Of a stretch of 64,000 bases of DNA, positions 54,265 to 63,746 are shown piece after piece. Numbering within the stretch: position 1 is the stretch's first letter; each line of letters opens with the position of its first letter. Source of the stretch: an uncultured Clostridium sp. (lineage in GTDB: Bacteria > Bacillota > Clostridia > TANB77 > CAG-465); contig CANAIR010000001.1 of NCBI GenBank assembly GCA_947361355.1, forward strand, positions 1 through 64,000, read 5' to 3'. A program made the position numbers and the translations under genes. The notes beneath the pieces are model-generated. The model worked only from the letters and a program-made list of their open reading frames with translations, was not told where the DNA came from and did not search any database.

Positions 54265-54522
54265 ATGTGGGAAAAAAATTATAATGCAAATGGTGGAATT
54301 GTTGCTAAATACTCGAATAGCAACAATGTTGAAGTGTTGCAAGTTATGGAGTTAAATGACTCCTACATAACTGTACCGAATTTCGCCTTTATTGCTAGGT
54401 GCACTGTAAATAAAAAAGAACCAGTTTTAGCGAAAAGTAAAGATATGTTAGACGCAGCTTGCGAAATAATTGAAAATGATTATAACTCACAGGCCGGTGT
54501 TATAAAAATGGACTTCAGGTAA
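54265..54522 (+). CDS. Unrecognised 85-residue protein
   Basis: Small soluble protein with mixed strands and a C-terminal helix, e.g. DMLDAACEIIENDY. Two Cys (about residues 46 and 67), no signal peptide, no membrane segment, no known motif. Start ATG 54265 has an excellent AGGAGG. Own promoter and terminator support a real gene. No context for a role. Confidence 0.7.
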   Translation: MWEKNYNANGGIVAKYSNSNNVEVLQVMELNDSYITVPNFAFIARCTVNKKEPVLAKSKDMLDAACEIIENDYNSQAGVIKMDFR

Positions 54523-54538
54523 GTTAAAAAATAAGTTA

Positions 54539-54572
54539 AAAAAAGGAATGTCATAACTGATATTCCTTTTTT
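54539..54572. terminator. Terminator between the 85-residue gene and its convergent neighbour
   Basis: AAAAAAGGAAT / ATTCCTTTTTT stem, loop of about 12 nt, T-runs on both strands; it touches the stop of the convergent gene at 54571. Confidence 0.78.
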
Positions 54573-55128
54573 ATTTATTTATCATAGATTTTAACTTTTT
54601 AAAAAATCCTTTTATTTTTCCAGACAAGCCATCATCCTCTTCAACTACAACAAGCTGTGTCCTAGCTTTTTTTCTACTAAAAGTTTGTGGAAATTGTACA
54701 ACTTTTTCATCTACTTCATTATTTTTATTTAAAGTATCAATACTAATAGTATCACCTTTTCTTTTATTTTTGTCAAATTCTTTTAATGTATCTTCTAACT
54801 CATTTATTGTATTTTCAATTTCTTCATTGTTTTTAACTTTTACTACTTCTTTACTTTTTTTATTATCACTATTTTCAAAATTTTTATCAGCATTTATATT
54901 ATCTATAACTGATATTTCCTTTAATTCATTATTATATTCTTTAATTTTTATTCTTAGAATATCAACTTCTTTAAATGATTCATTTCTTTCTTTTTTTGTA
55001 ATGCTTTCATCAGAAAAACTTTTACTAATTTTTAGTAAAGTATCAAATATTTGCTTTTGAGCTTCTGTAATTTTACTATTTATTTCTTTTATCTTTTCTG
55101 ATTTATCTTTATCATATTTATAGTACAT
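54571..55128 (-). CDS. Unrecognised coiled-coil protein
   Basis: 185 residues, strongly charged. Two long coiled-coil stretches (about 8-75 and 95-125) rich in Lys, Glu, Asn and Ile, a Ser/Thr linker, then a short segment VVQFPQTFSRKKARTQLVVVEEDDG and a basic C-terminal helix SGKIKGFFKKLKSMINK that could touch membranes or nucleic acid. No domain recognised. A start at ATG 55128 lies eight bases after AGGTGATT. It ends at a convergent terminator. Confidence 0.65.
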   Translation of the reverse strand: MYYKYDKDKSEKIKEINSKITEAQKQIFDTLLKISKSFSDESITKKERNESFKEVDILRIKIKEYNNELKEISVIDNINADKNFENSDNKKSKEVVKVKNNEEIENTINELEDTLKEFDKNKRKGDTISIDTLNKNNEVDEKVVQFPQTFSRKKARTQLVVVEEDDGLSGKIKGFFKKLKSMINK

Positions 55129-55198
55129 ATAATCACCTACTATCTATTAAAGTATATCATACATATATAAATTTTTCTACTATATTTTACAAAATAAT

Positions 55199-55232
55199 AA
55201 AGTAAATAGATAAAATTTATACTATTTACTTT
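55199..55232 (-). terminator. Terminator after adhE
   Basis: AAAGTAAATAG / CTATTTACTTT 11-bp stem, 12-nt loop, next to the adhE stop at 55240. On the minus strand only TATTATTTTG follows. Confidence 0.72.
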
Positions 55233-55239
55233 ATTAAAT

Positions 55240-57828
55240 TTATTTTGTATTTTTATACGAATCTATCAAAATTTGCTTAAGCTCAGGTATTAATGGTAAT
55301 TTTGGATTTGCAGTTGTACATTGATCTTCAAAAGCTTTCTCAGCTAATTCATCCACTTTACTCATATATAATTTTTCATCTGGTATTTCTTCTTCAAATG
55401 AAGTGTGCATGTCTATCTTTTTCATTAAATCTTTTATTGCATTTATTAACGAGTTTACCCCTTCGTCAGTATTGCTTGCTGGAAGACCTAGCCTTCTTGC
55501 CAAATCTGCATATCTTTTATCAGCAACAAAATGCTCATATTTTGGAAAAGATACAAATTTTGATGGTATTGTTGAATTATATTTTATAACATAAGGTAAT
55601 AAAATAGCATTTGCTCTACCATGTGGAACATGAAACTCTGCACCAATTTTATGTGCAATACTATGATTTATACCCAAAAAAGCATTCGAAAAAGCCATTC
55701 CAGCAATTGTACTAGCGTTGTGCATTTTCTCTCTTGCTACTTTATCATTTGCATCATTGTATGATCTTTCTAAATACTCAAACACAAGTTCAACTGCCTT
55801 TACTGCAAGTCCGTCTGTATAATCTGTTGCCATATTTGAAACATATGCTTCAATTGCATGAGTTAATACATCCATTCCTGTATCTGCTACAACTGATTTT
55901 GGAAGGGTATATACCAATTCTGGATCAACAATAGCTATTGTTGGTACTAAAGCATAATCTGCAAGTGGATACTTCATATTTTTTTGCTTATCTGAAATTA
56001 CGGCAAAAGATGTAGTTTCTGAACCTGTACCACTAGTTGTAGGAATAGCAACCATTTTTGCTTTTTTTCCTAAATCATCAATTTTATAAACTCTTTTTCT
56101 AATATCTAAAAATTTAGGTTTTAGTGCATCCAAATTGACATCTGGTTGTTCGTAAAGTAACCACATACCTTTAGCAGCATCTATTGCACTCCCGCCACCT
56201 AACGATATTATACAATCAGGTTCAAAATAATTCATCATTTCTACACCTTTTTTTACAGTTTCAAAAGATGGATCAGGCTCAACTTGTGAAAATATTTGCG
56301 TATGCACAGGTGTTTTTCGCTTTTCCAGATAGTAAAGTATTTTATCAACATAACCTAACTTTACCATAGAAGGGTCAGTTACAATAAATACTTTTGAAAT
56401 ATCTTTCATAACCTGTAAATACTGAATAGCTCCCTTTTCAAAGAAAATTTTATTTGGCACTTTAAACCATTGCATATTTACCCTCCTTTTTGCTACTCTT
56501 TTTATATTTAGTAAATTTACAGCCGATACATTTGCAGTAGTAGAATTTCCACCAAAAGTTCCACAACCAAGTGTAAGAGAAGGTAAATTAGTATTATATA
56601 TATCACCAATAGCGCCATGAGTAGATGGAGAATTTACAATCAAACGTCCTGCTTTCATTCTTTTTTCATATTCTAAAATAACATCGTTATCCTCTGAATG
56701 TATTACAGCTGAATGCCCAAGTCCACCATACCTTAATAATGATTCGGCAATATCTATCCCCTCTTTTTCATCTTTTACAACATAATATGCAAGAATTGGA
56801 CTTAACTTTTCTTTTGAAAGTGGATATTTATCTCCTACGCCATCAAGTTTTGCAATTAATATTTTAGTATCTTTTGACACTTCAATTCCTGCTTCATTTG
56901 CTATAAAATATGCACTCTGACCAACAATTTTTGAATTTATAGATGTACTTCCATCTTTTTTTATTATAACATAGTCTTCTAGTTTTTTAGTTTCTTCATT
57001 ACTTAAGAAATAGCAACCATATTCTTTCATAAGCTTTTCAAACTCTTTATGAATTTCTTTATCGACTATTACTGACTGCTCAGAGGCACAAATCATACCA
57101 TTATCAAAAGTTTTTGACATTATCAAATCTGTAACTGAACGTTTTAAATTAGCTGTTTTATTAATATAGCAAGGTACATTTCCAGGACCTACACCAAGTG
57201 CTGGTTTACCACATGAATATGCGGCTTTTACCATACCACCACCACCAGTTGCAAGAATTATTTTTACATCAGGATGATTCATTAATGTACTTGTCGCAAG
57301 AAGTGATGGTTCCTCAATCCAACTTATACATCCCTCAGGAGCTCCAGCTTTTATAGCCGCCTCTTTAACAATTCTTGCAGCTTCAACACTACATTTTTGT
57401 GCTGATGGATGAAATCCAAAAATTATTGGGTTTTTAGTTTTTACAGCAATCAAAGATTTAAATATAGTAGTAGAAGTGGGATTGGTTACAGGAGTAACAC
57501 CAGCTACAATTCCTACTGGTTCAGCAACCATTTCATAATCTTCTAAGTCATTTGATTCAATTACTCCAACTGTTTTATTATATTTTATACTATGATAAAC
57601 ATACTCAGAAGCAAATATATTCTTAGTTATTTTATCTTCTACAATACCACGACCAGTTTCTTCAACAGCCATTTTAGCAAGTTTCATATGTGCTTCTACT
57701 GCAGCAATAGACATTTGTTTTACAATATTATCTATTTGTTCTTGAGATATATCTTCATATTCTCTTTCAGCAATATGTGCTTTTTTTACAAGATTATCAA
57801 TTTCAATTTCCTCTTTTATTTTTTTCAT
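55240..57828 (-). CDS. adhE: Bifunctional aldehyde/alcohol dehydrogenase AdhE
   Basis: Converts acetyl-CoA to ethanol via acetaldehyde and regenerates NAD+ during fermentation. 862 residues. N-terminal CoA-acylating aldehyde dehydrogenase (about 1-440) with [10 protein letters not shown] holding the catalytic Cys and [20 protein letters not shown] for the cofactor. A linker follows, then the iron-dependent alcohol dehydrogenase (about 455-862) with [18 protein letters not shown] and the His iron ligands in [16 protein letters not shown] and [19 protein letters not shown]. It probably forms spirosomes. Start ATG 57828 with GGGAGG; the start at 57840 is not supported. Confidence 0.96.
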   Translation of the reverse strand: MKKIKEEIEIDNLVKKAHIAEREYEDISQEQIDNIVKQMSIAAVEAHMKLAKMAVEETGRGIVEDKITKNIFASEYVYHSIKYNKTVGVIESNDLEDYEMVAEPVGIVAGVTPVTNPTSTTIFKSLIAVKTKNPIIFGFHPSAQKCSVEAARIVKEAAIKAGAPEGCISWIEEPSLLATSTLMNHPDVKIILATGGGGMVKAAYSCGKPALGVGPGNVPCYINKTANLKRSVTDLIMSKTFDNGMICASEQSVIVDKEIHKEFEKLMKEYGCYFLSNEETKKLEDYVIIKKDGSTSINSKIVGQSAYFIANEAGIEVSKDTKILIAKLDGVGDKYPLSKEKLSPILAYYVVKDEKEGIDIAESLLRYGGLGHSAVIHSEDNDVILEYEKRMKAGRLIVNSPSTHGAIGDIYNTNLPSLTLGCGTFGGNSTTANVSAVNLLNIKRVAKRRVNMQWFKVPNKIFFEKGAIQYLQVMKDISKVFIVTDPSMVKLGYVDKILYYLEKRKTPVHTQIFSQVEPDPSFETVKKGVEMMNYFEPDCIISLGGGSAIDAAKGMWLLYEQPDVNLDALKPKFLDIRKRVYKIDDLGKKAKMVAIPTTSGTGSETTSFAVISDKQKNMKYPLADYALVPTIAIVDPELVYTLPKSVVADTGMDVLTHAIEAYVSNMATDYTDGLAVKAVELVFEYLERSYNDANDKVAREKMHNASTIAGMAFSNAFLGINHSIAHKIGAEFHVPHGRANAILLPYVIKYNSTIPSKFVSFPKYEHFVADKRYADLARRLGLPASNTDEGVNSLINAIKDLMKKIDMHTSFEEEIPDEKLYMSKVDELAEKAFEDQCTTANPKLPLIPELKQILIDSYKNTK

Positions 57829-57874
57829 ACATCCTCCCAAATTTAAAATATTTTAAATTTTACCTCTTATATAA

Positions 57875-57903
57875 ATTTTATCAAATAATATAATATTTAT
57901 CAA
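57875..57903 (-). promoter_or_regulatory. Promoter of adhE
   Basis: TTGATA (57898-57903), 17 nt, TAAAAT (57875-57880) with extended TGA; minus strand. No Rex-like TTGTTAA site is seen. Confidence 0.7.
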
Positions 57904-57922
57904 CTCAAAATTGAAAGATTTT

Positions 57923-58852
57923 TTATCTTAAAAATCCATTTATTATTTCTTGTTCTGCTTGTTTTTCATTAAGACCAAGTGTCATCAATTTTGTTACTTG
58001 TTCACCTGCAATTTTTCCAATAGCAGCTTCATGTACAAGTTTTGCCTCTATATTATTTGCAAGAATTTCTGGAATTGCTTTTACTGTTGCATTATCCATA
58101 ATAATAGCATCACATTCTACATGTCCAAAACATTTAGAGTTTCCTTCGACTTTTGATACAAATTCTTGCTTAGACGCATCCTTTGCAACTGATCTGGAAG
58201 TTACCTTCGTACTTGCATTCTCACCATTTAATTTTACATCAAATTCTGTTTTAGCATATTGCGCCCCATGTGTCATAATTTTTTCTGATACTACAAAATT
58301 TGTATCTTTATCTAAAGTACCAAATGTTTGTCTAATTGAGTTATCTACACCACCTATTTGTATAGTTTCCATTTCTAAGCTACTACCTTTTTTTAAATTT
58401 ACAACAGTTTGCGGATTTAAAATTTTTTTTCCTGTTCCTTCACCTGTACCATAATGCTTTTCTATATACTTTACCTTTGAACCTTCTTCTAAAAAAAATC
58501 TATGTATTCCATCATGTTCTGAATTTTCACAAGAACTATTATGAATACCACATCCTGCTATTATAGTTACATCCGCATTTTTTCCAATATAAAAGTCGTT
58601 ATATACTAAATCTGTAATACCGCTTTTAGTTATAATTACTGGAATATATACCTCCTCTTTTTTAGTATTTTCTTTAACTATAATATCAATACCTTGCTTA
58701 TCTTTCTTTGGAACTATATTAATGTTTTCTGTAACATTCCTTTTAACACCTTTTCCATTTTCACGTAAGTTAAACGCACCTTTTGGAAAATCATCTATAT
58801 CTGAAATCTTTTTTAACATATATTTTCTTATATCATTTATTTTATTAGTCAT
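57923..58852 (-). CDS. sufB: SufB/SufD-like Fe-S scaffold protein (minimal form)
   Basis: 309 residues, much shorter than classical SufB (about 470), of the kind found in two-gene SufCB (SMS) systems. N-terminal region, then the beta-helix core with GCGIHNSSCENSEHDG and KCFGHVECDAIIMD, and the C-terminal LVHEAAIGKIAGEQ in place of the SufB Cys/His motif. Cys in GHVECD and nearby His and Glu are likely cluster ligands. The ATG (58852) overlaps the end of sufC by 8 bp. Transient Fe-S assembly is the family role; the lack of sufS, sufU and sufD in the operon is notable. Confidence 0.85.
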   Translation of the reverse strand: MTNKINDIRKYMLKKISDIDDFPKGAFNLRENGKGVKRNVTENINIVPKKDKQGIDIIVKENTKKEEVYIPVIITKSGITDLVYNDFYIGKNADVTIIAGCGIHNSSCENSEHDGIHRFFLEEGSKVKYIEKHYGTGEGTGKKILNPQTVVNLKKGSSLEMETIQIGGVDNSIRQTFGTLDKDTNFVVSEKIMTHGAQYAKTEFDVKLNGENASTKVTSRSVAKDASKQEFVSKVEGNSKCFGHVECDAIIMDNATVKAIPEILANNIEAKLVHEAAIGKIAGEQVTKLMTLGLNEKQAEQEIINGFLR

Positions 58853-59564
58853 TAGCTTTCTCCTTTAAAAATCTACAATTTCTAGTATTACCTAAAAGTT
58901 TTGGCAGTACTACATCTTTTGTATTATGTTCTTTTATTTTCCCATGCGATACAAGTATTACATCATCTGCAATATTAAGTATTCTTTCTTGGTGAGATAT
59001 AATTATAATTGAACCATTTATTCTTTCATACATTTTTTCAAAAACTTGAATCAAATTATTAAAGCTCCATAAATCTATTCCAGCCTCTGGTTCATCAAAA
59101 ATTGTTAAATTAGATTTTTTAGCTACAACTGTTGCAATTTCTATTCTTTTTAATTCACCACCAGATAAAGATGAATTTATCTCTCTATTCATATATTCTT
59201 TTGGACAAAGTCCAACATCTGATAAATACTCACACGCATCTGAAAATCTAACATTTTTACCTATAGACAAATTAATTAAGTCACGCACTGTAATACCTTT
59301 AAATTTTACAGGCTGTTGAAAAGCAAATCCTATTCCCATATTTGCTCTTTTAGTAATGCTTAAATTTGTTATATCTTCACCATTATATATAATTTTACCT
59401 GAATCTGGTTTTTCTATTCCCATAATTATTTTTGCAAGTGTAGATTTACCGCCACCATTTGGCCCAGTAATTACTACAAATTTATTATCATCAATTACCA
59501 AATTTATATCATTTAATATTTTTTTTCCATCTCTTTCAAAACTTATATTTTTTAATTCTAACAT
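58845..59564 (-). CDS. sufC: Fe-S assembly ATPase SufC
   Basis: 239-residue ABC-type ATPase that powers the SufB scaffold. GPNGGGKSTLAKII (Walker A), Q-loop region GFAFQQPVKF, signature SSLSGGELKRIEIA, LTIFDEPEAGIDLWS (Walker B with D-loop) and SHQER (H-loop). Cytoplasmic, no membrane partner. Start ATG 59564 with GAAAGGA. First gene of the sufCB operon. Confidence 0.94.
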   Translation of the reverse strand: MLELKNISFERDGKKILNDINLVIDDNKFVVITGPNGGGKSTLAKIIMGIEKPDSGKIIYNGEDITNLSITKRANMGIGFAFQQPVKFKGITVRDLINLSIGKNVRFSDACEYLSDVGLCPKEYMNREINSSLSGGELKRIEIATVVAKKSNLTIFDEPEAGIDLWSFNNLIQVFEKMYERINGSIIIISHQERILNIADDVILVSHGKIKEHNTKDVVLPKLLGNTRNCRFLKEKAND

Positions 59565-59600
59565 TATTTTTTCCTTTCAAACATACTATTTCACATATAT

Positions 59601-59628
59601 ATTATATCACAAAAAAAATGTTTTACAA
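59601..59628 (-). promoter_or_regulatory. Promoter of sufCB
   Basis: TTGTAA (59623-59628), 16 nt, TATAAT (59601-59606) with extended TGA; minus strand. No IscR- or Fur-type site was recognised. Confidence 0.75.
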
Positions 59629-59671
59629 GCCTAACATTTTTCTTCTAATTTTTTTACAAATTTCGATGATA

Positions 59672-59703
59672 AAAAATACACTTAATTTATTAAGTGTATT
59701 TTT
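59672..59703 (-). terminator. Terminator after the deoxyribosyltransferase-like gene
   Basis: Perfect 13-bp stem AAAAATACACTTA / TAAGTGTATTTTT, 6-nt loop, T-run on the minus strand. Confidence 0.82.
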
Positions 59704-59725
59704 ATATTTTTATTTATAAACTATA

Positions 59726-60946
59726 TTAATCATTTACTCCATATAAGTTGAATAATTTTCTAACTGCTGATTTAAAATTAATATAAGCAAAATGATTTAA
59801 AGACATACTACCATTTTGAGTAATATTACCTTTCTTTCCTGCAAACTCTAACATTGCTTCTACTATCATAAAATCAAATTCAAATTTTGAAAGTTTTGAA
59901 ATATATTCCTGAGAAAATTTAACGCATTCCTTTTTGCTAAAATCTATTACATCTATTCTATTTTCAATAATATTTCTTAGCATATCTTTATCTAAATCAC
60001 AAAGCAATTTATTTTGTTTTATAATAATCTTAAAAGCAGTATTACTGTCTATGTTATTATCAAATCCCATCTCTTCAAAAACCTTATTTACAATTTTAGT
60101 TCTTGACAAACTATTTAATACAATATAGTATAAAATTAAGTTTTCTTTCTCATTTGTATTAATAACAGAAAAAATATATTTCCTTAATTCATTAAAATCA
60201 TTTAATGTAAGCTTATCTTCACTTTTTTGACAAGCAGTAAAAGAATTATAATAACCAAACTTTAAAAGATAATATGAAACTATACTTAACATAGTTTTAT
60301 TAAATACTTTTAAATCTTCTTCACTTTTGTTTGGGAAGAATATTTTACCATAACTAATATTTTCATTAATACTATCATACTCAGTTAAAACTAATTTTGA
60401 GTTTCCTACTAAATAATAAATCTCTACATATTTATTCATAATATACTCTAAAATACAATATTCAGTACTTGCTCTTAAATCTATATATTCTCCGTTTAAC
60501 TTGTCAACACTAGCTTTAAGTAAGTTTTCTAAACTGCTATATGGTAATCTTTTAGTATATAGCAAATACTTTTTATCTAAATATCTATTCTTTCTTGAAT
60601 TATTAGGTCTTCCATAAAATGTTTTATCTTCTTTGTACCATTCGCCAAATTCCACATTTGTAGTAAAGGCTGGCATATCTGGAAAACTTCTTGGTATCCA
60701 AAACACTATTACCCCAGCATTATTTAAGGCCTCTGTTTCCCAATCAATTTGATTTGTATAATCAAAGTCCTTTTGATTATTTCCAAGTTCTGGAACATAA
60801 ACTACACCATTAAAACCAATTTTTTCTAAAATTTCTATTGCTTCTTTTCTATAAGACTTAATTTCTATTTTCCGTGGTGTAGGACCTGCAAGAAATATTG
60901 AGTTTTTAGACTTAATTACTTCTTGATCTGAATAGTTTACTATCAT
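59726..60946 (-). CDS. Nucleoside 2-deoxyribosyltransferase-like domain fused to a helical domain
   Basis: 406 residues. The N-terminal 130 resemble the nucleoside 2-deoxyribosyltransferase-like superfamily: SIFLAGPTPRK near residue 16, WETEALNNAGVIVFWIPR around residues 69-86 with the usual acidic and aromatic positions, and NVEFGEWY supplying a likely Glu nucleophile. Residues 150-406 are a helical region with many Lys/Glu/Asn and no recognised domain; IVEAMLEFAGKKGN is near the C-terminus. The fusion is unusual to me. Nucleotide salvage or modification is the family role; a signalling or defence role is possible but only inferred. Start ATG 60946 with AGGAGG. Confidence 0.65.
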   Translation of the reverse strand: MIVNYSDQEVIKSKNSIFLAGPTPRKIEIKSYRKEAIEILEKIGFNGVVYVPELGNNQKDFDYTNQIDWETEALNNAGVIVFWIPRSFPDMPAFTTNVEFGEWYKEDKTFYGRPNNSRKNRYLDKKYLLYTKRLPYSSLENLLKASVDKLNGEYIDLRASTEYCILEYIMNKYVEIYYLVGNSKLVLTEYDSINENISYGKIFFPNKSEEDLKVFNKTMLSIVSYYLLKFGYYNSFTACQKSEDKLTLNDFNELRKYIFSVINTNEKENLILYYIVLNSLSRTKIVNKVFEEMGFDNNIDSNTAFKIIIKQNKLLCDLDKDMLRNIIENRIDVIDFSKKECVKFSQEYISKLSKFEFDFMIVEAMLEFAGKKGNITQNGSMSLNHFAYINFKSAVRKLFNLYGVND

Positions 60947-60996
60947 TTTACTTTCCTCCTATAAATTATTATACTAACATCTATTAAATTAGATAC

Positions 60997-61025
60997 ATTA
61001 TACAATACTATAATGTTTATGTCAA
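60997..61025 (-). promoter_or_regulatory. Promoter of the deoxyribosyltransferase-like gene
   Basis: TTGACA (61020-61025), 17 nt, TATAAT (60997-61002); minus strand, near-ideal consensus. Confidence 0.87.
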
Positions 61026-61098
61026 ATATATTACTATATAATATATGACACATGAATTCATTTTCCAAATAATCACTTTATTATATACATATGAATTA

Positions 61099-61127
61099 TT
61101 GACAAATTTTTCATTCAAGTATATACT
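61099..61127 (+). promoter_or_regulatory. Promoter of the pentapeptide-M23 operon
   Basis: TTGACA (61099-61104), 17 nt, TATACT (61122-61127); plus strand, about 20 nt from the ATG. Divergent from the minus promoter at 60997. Confidence 0.8.
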
Positions 61128-61148
61128 ATTATAATCAAGGAGAAATTT

Positions 61149-61781
61149 ATGATATTAAAGCCCAATTTACATAATAATTTAGATATATGTGAAAATGCAA
61201 ACAATTTTTTCTATTCAAATGATACATTAAAATTTTCAAATATAACAAATCAAAAGATAACTAATATTTCATTAACTGAAATTGAGTTTAATGAATGCTT
61301 ACTAGACAATATAACATTTTTAAATTGTAATTTAGAACAAGCATACTTTATGAATTGTATTATAAAAAATTGTGATTTATCTAATATTAATTTTAGAAAA
61401 AGTAGTTTTAAAAAGGTCCATTTTATAAATTGTAGACTTACTGGTACAAATTTTGAAAATTCTTTTTTTAATAATGTTATTTTTGAAAATTGCAATTTAA
61501 AAAGTAGTATATTTGATAATTCTACATTTGATAACATAGAGTTTAATGAAAATAACTTAAATGAAAGTTCTCTTTTAAGTATAAAACTTAAAAATACATT
61601 ATTTAATGTTTGTAACTTAACTCTATGCAACTTTTCAAACACTAAATTAAATAAAATAGATTTAAGTAATTGCATTATAGATGGTATAACAGTATATCCA
61701 AACGATTTAAAAGGAGTTATTTTAACAGAAACTCAAGCACTTAATTTTATTAAACTGATTGGAATAAATATTAAAAGGTAA
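61149..61781 (+). CDS. Pentapeptide-repeat protein (Qnr-like shape)
   Basis: 210 residues almost wholly made of A/N-[D/N]-[L/F]-x-x style repeats (e.g. CNLEQAYFMNCIIKNCDLSN, about residues 55-180), expected to fold as a right-handed quadrilateral beta-helix. The end DLKGVILTETQALNFIKLIGI is similar to the C-terminal helix of Qnr-type proteins from Gram-positives, so DNA mimicry and gyrase protection is one possibility; no test is possible from sequence alone. Start ATG 61149 with AAGGAG. The next gene starts 5 bp later. Confidence 0.85.
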   Translation: MILKPNLHNNLDICENANNFFYSNDTLKFSNITNQKITNISLTEIEFNECLLDNITFLNCNLEQAYFMNCIIKNCDLSNINFRKSSFKKVHFINCRLTGTNFENSFFNNVIFENCNLKSSIFDNSTFDNIEFNENNLNESSLLSIKLKNTLFNVCNLTLCNFSNTKLNKIDLSNCIIDGITVYPNDLKGVILTETQALNFIKLIGINIKR

Positions 61782-61786
61782 AAGTT

Positions 61787-62449
61787 ATGAAAGATATAAA
61801 ATTAATAATATATAATTTAAAATATAATGATTTTTTTACAAAATATAAAAGAAAGATTTTAATTACTATAATTCTACTTATAATACTCCTACCTACTTTT
61901 ATAATTTTAAAACCATTTACTAGTTTAAAAAATAATCTTTTTTCAAAAAGTGAAAGTTATATAAAAAGTCAAGAAGAAAAGAAGTTTAAACTATTTAAGA
62001 GCAAAAAAAATAAAAATAATTCAGTAAATAATGATTCTTCTATTGATGCTAAAAATATTCCAATAGCTGGCTCCATAACATCTCATTATGGTATGAGAAG
62101 CAGTCCTTATAAAGGCATGCACACTGGAATAGATATTTCAGGAATACATCATGACTATGTTAGAAGTATTGAAGAAGGAACTGTCACTTTTGCTGGGTCT
62201 CAAAATGGATATGGAAATTGTATTGAAATAAAACATACAAATTATTATAGCTTTTATGCACATTTATCACAAATTAAAGTAAATGTTGGAAATAATGTTT
62301 CAAAAGGAAGTGTTATAGGTATAGAAGGTGGGGATCCTTCAAGTGATCCAAATCCAGGTTATAGTACTGGTCATCATTTACATTTTGAAATAAGAACTGC
62401 TTCAGGTTATGGTCATCATATAAATCCTGCACCATATTTATGGAAATAA
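61787..62449 (+). CDS. M23 family peptidoglycan endopeptidase, membrane-anchored
   Basis: 220 residues. Short cytoplasmic tail, one transmembrane helix (about 24-45), Lys/Ser/Asn linker, then a LytM domain: HTGIDISG (His and Asp zinc ligands), YSFYAHLSQIKVNVGNNVSKG and HHLHFEIR (catalytic and zinc His). It would cut peptide cross-bridges outside the membrane. Start ATG 61787 with AAAGG; coupled to the pentapeptide gene. Confidence 0.9.
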   Translation: MKDIKLIIYNLKYNDFFTKYKRKILITIILLIILLPTFIILKPFTSLKNNLFSKSESYIKSQEEKKFKLFKSKKNKNNSVNNDSSIDAKNIPIAGSITSHYGMRSSPYKGMHTGIDISGIHHDYVRSIEEGTVTFAGSQNGYGNCIEIKHTNYYSFYAHLSQIKVNVGNNVSKGSVIGIEGGDPSSDPNPGYSTGHHLHFEIRTASGYGHHINPAPYLWK

Positions 62450-62453
62450 AATA

Positions 62454-62481
62454 CACATAGTAACCTATTATTTACTATGTG
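62454..62481. terminator. Shared terminator of the M23 and tcdA genes
   Basis: Perfect 10-bp stem CACATAGTAA / TTACTATGTG with an 8-nt loop; it overlaps the tcdA stop and serves both converging genes. Confidence 0.8.
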
Positions 62482-63196
62482 CATTTTTATTTATTTCCAA
62501 TATGTCTTTTACCACTTCAGAAGCAAGTACAAGACCTGCACAAGATGGTACAAAGGAAACACTACCTAAATTATTTCCATATATATTTTTTTCCTCTTCA
62601 GACATTTTTTTAGATTCTTCTATTGAAAATACTACTTTTTGTTTTTTTATACCAATTTGTTTTAACCTCTTTCTAAGTATTTTTGCAAGTGGACAGGCAT
62701 AAGTTTTATATATATCGTCTACTTTAAAATCTAGAGGATTTATCTTGTTTGCTGTTCCCATACATGATATACATTTTATATTTTCATTATTACAATTTTC
62801 AATTATTGCAATTTTAGCCTCTATATTATCCACACAATCCACAACATAGTCTATTCCTTTTTCATTTAATAAATCTTTTATATTATCTTTGTTTATATCA
62901 ATCTTTATTGAATTTACTTTTATAGTACTATTTATTTCTAAAATTCTTTGTTTTGCAACTTCTACTTTATCCTTGCCTATTGTACTTTGTAATGCTATTA
63001 TTTGCCTATTAATATTTGTTATATCTACTATATCTTTATCAATAATAGTTAAAGTTCCTATTCCAACTCTTGCTAAGGCTTCTATAACAAATGAACCTAC
63101 GCCACCTATGCCACATACCATAATATGTTTGCTCTTTAATATATCTACGTTTTGTTTTCCTAGTAATATATTTGTCCTACTATATATTTCTTCCAT
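62468..63196 (-). CDS. tcdA: tRNA t6A dehydratase TcdA (ThiF/E1-like)
   Basis: ATP-dependent cyclisation of t6A to ct6A in tRNA. 242 residues of the ThiF/MoeB fold: YSRTNILLG start, GIGGVGSFVIEALARVGIG (nucleotide binding), DKDIVDITNINRQ, then CVDNIEAKIA and CISCMGTANKINP. C-terminal GSVSFVPSCAGLVLASEVV. Length and the RT-at-start signature match TcdA (CsdL) rather than ThiF or MoeB. Start ATG 63196 has only a weak AGG site. Confidence 0.88.
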   Translation of the reverse strand: MEEIYSRTNILLGKQNVDILKSKHIMVCGIGGVGSFVIEALARVGIGTLTIIDKDIVDITNINRQIIALQSTIGKDKVEVAKQRILEINSTIKVNSIKIDINKDNIKDLLNEKGIDYVVDCVDNIEAKIAIIENCNNENIKCISCMGTANKINPLDFKVDDIYKTYACPLAKILRKRLKQIGIKKQKVVFSIEESKKMSEEEKNIYGNNLGSVSFVPSCAGLVLASEVVKDILEINKNAHSK

Positions 63197-63206
63197 ATAC
63201 CTAAAT

Positions 63207-63719
63207 CTATATATTATAATTTCTATCTATTTCAAAATTATAATTTCTATTATATCTTGGATAATTATTATATTTTCTATTAATATTAGGTAAAGCAAAT
63301 CCATAAATATATATGCAAAGTACTATTGATACAAATATAGATAATATATATCCTATTAAAGCTGAAATTCCAATAGATTTAGCTTTTTTTGGTGTATCAT
63401 TTTTCATTGTAACAAATAATATAAGTCCAACAATAGGTATAAAGAATGCTAAAATATTAAGTCCTATACTAGTTTTATCATTGCTTTCTTTAACATATGA
63501 AACATTACTATTTATAGTTGATTCCTCTTTACTTTCATTTATAGTTTTAATAGGAGAGATTTCTTCTACAACTTTTTCTTCCTTTACTTTCTCTACAATG
63601 TTTTCATCACTTTTTATTTTTTCTTTGTTTGTACTTAAAATTGGCTCAACCTTTCTACCACATCCTGTACAAAATTTATTTCCTTCTTTGATTAATTTTC
63701 CACATTCTCCACAAAACAT
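63207..63719 (-). CDS. Zinc-ribbon membrane protein, function unknown
   Basis: 170 residues. N-terminal zinc ribbon MFCGECGK...FCTGCGR (residues 1-22), an acidic low-complexity linker (about 25-75), then two to three transmembrane helices (about 88-140) and a Tyr/Asn-rich C-terminal tail with repeats of RNYN type. Start ATG 63719 with AAGGAGG. Similar zinc-ribbon plus membrane proteins are common in Firmicutes with unknown jobs. Sits between the U32 gene and tcdA. Confidence 0.75.
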   Translation of the reverse strand: MFCGECGKLIKEGNKFCTGCGRKVEPILSTNKEKIKSDENIVEKVKEEKVVEEISPIKTINESKEESTINSNVSYVKESNDKTSIGLNILAFFIPIVGLILFVTMKNDTPKKAKSIGISALIGYILSIFVSIVLCIYIYGFALPNINRKYNNYPRYNRNYNFEIDRNYNI

Positions 63720-63746
63720 TTTTATTCCTCCTTTTTATATTACATT

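Noticed and set aside
55240-57828. Plus-strand frames opposite adhE, e.g. near 55293-55589 and 55734-55934
   Set aside because: Antisense shadows of a well-conserved gene without start signals.
61250-61675. Minus-strand 141-residue frame opposite the pentapeptide gene
   Set aside because: It is an artefact of the regular repeat codons; the plus-strand frame has a clear promoter, ribosome site and repeat pattern.
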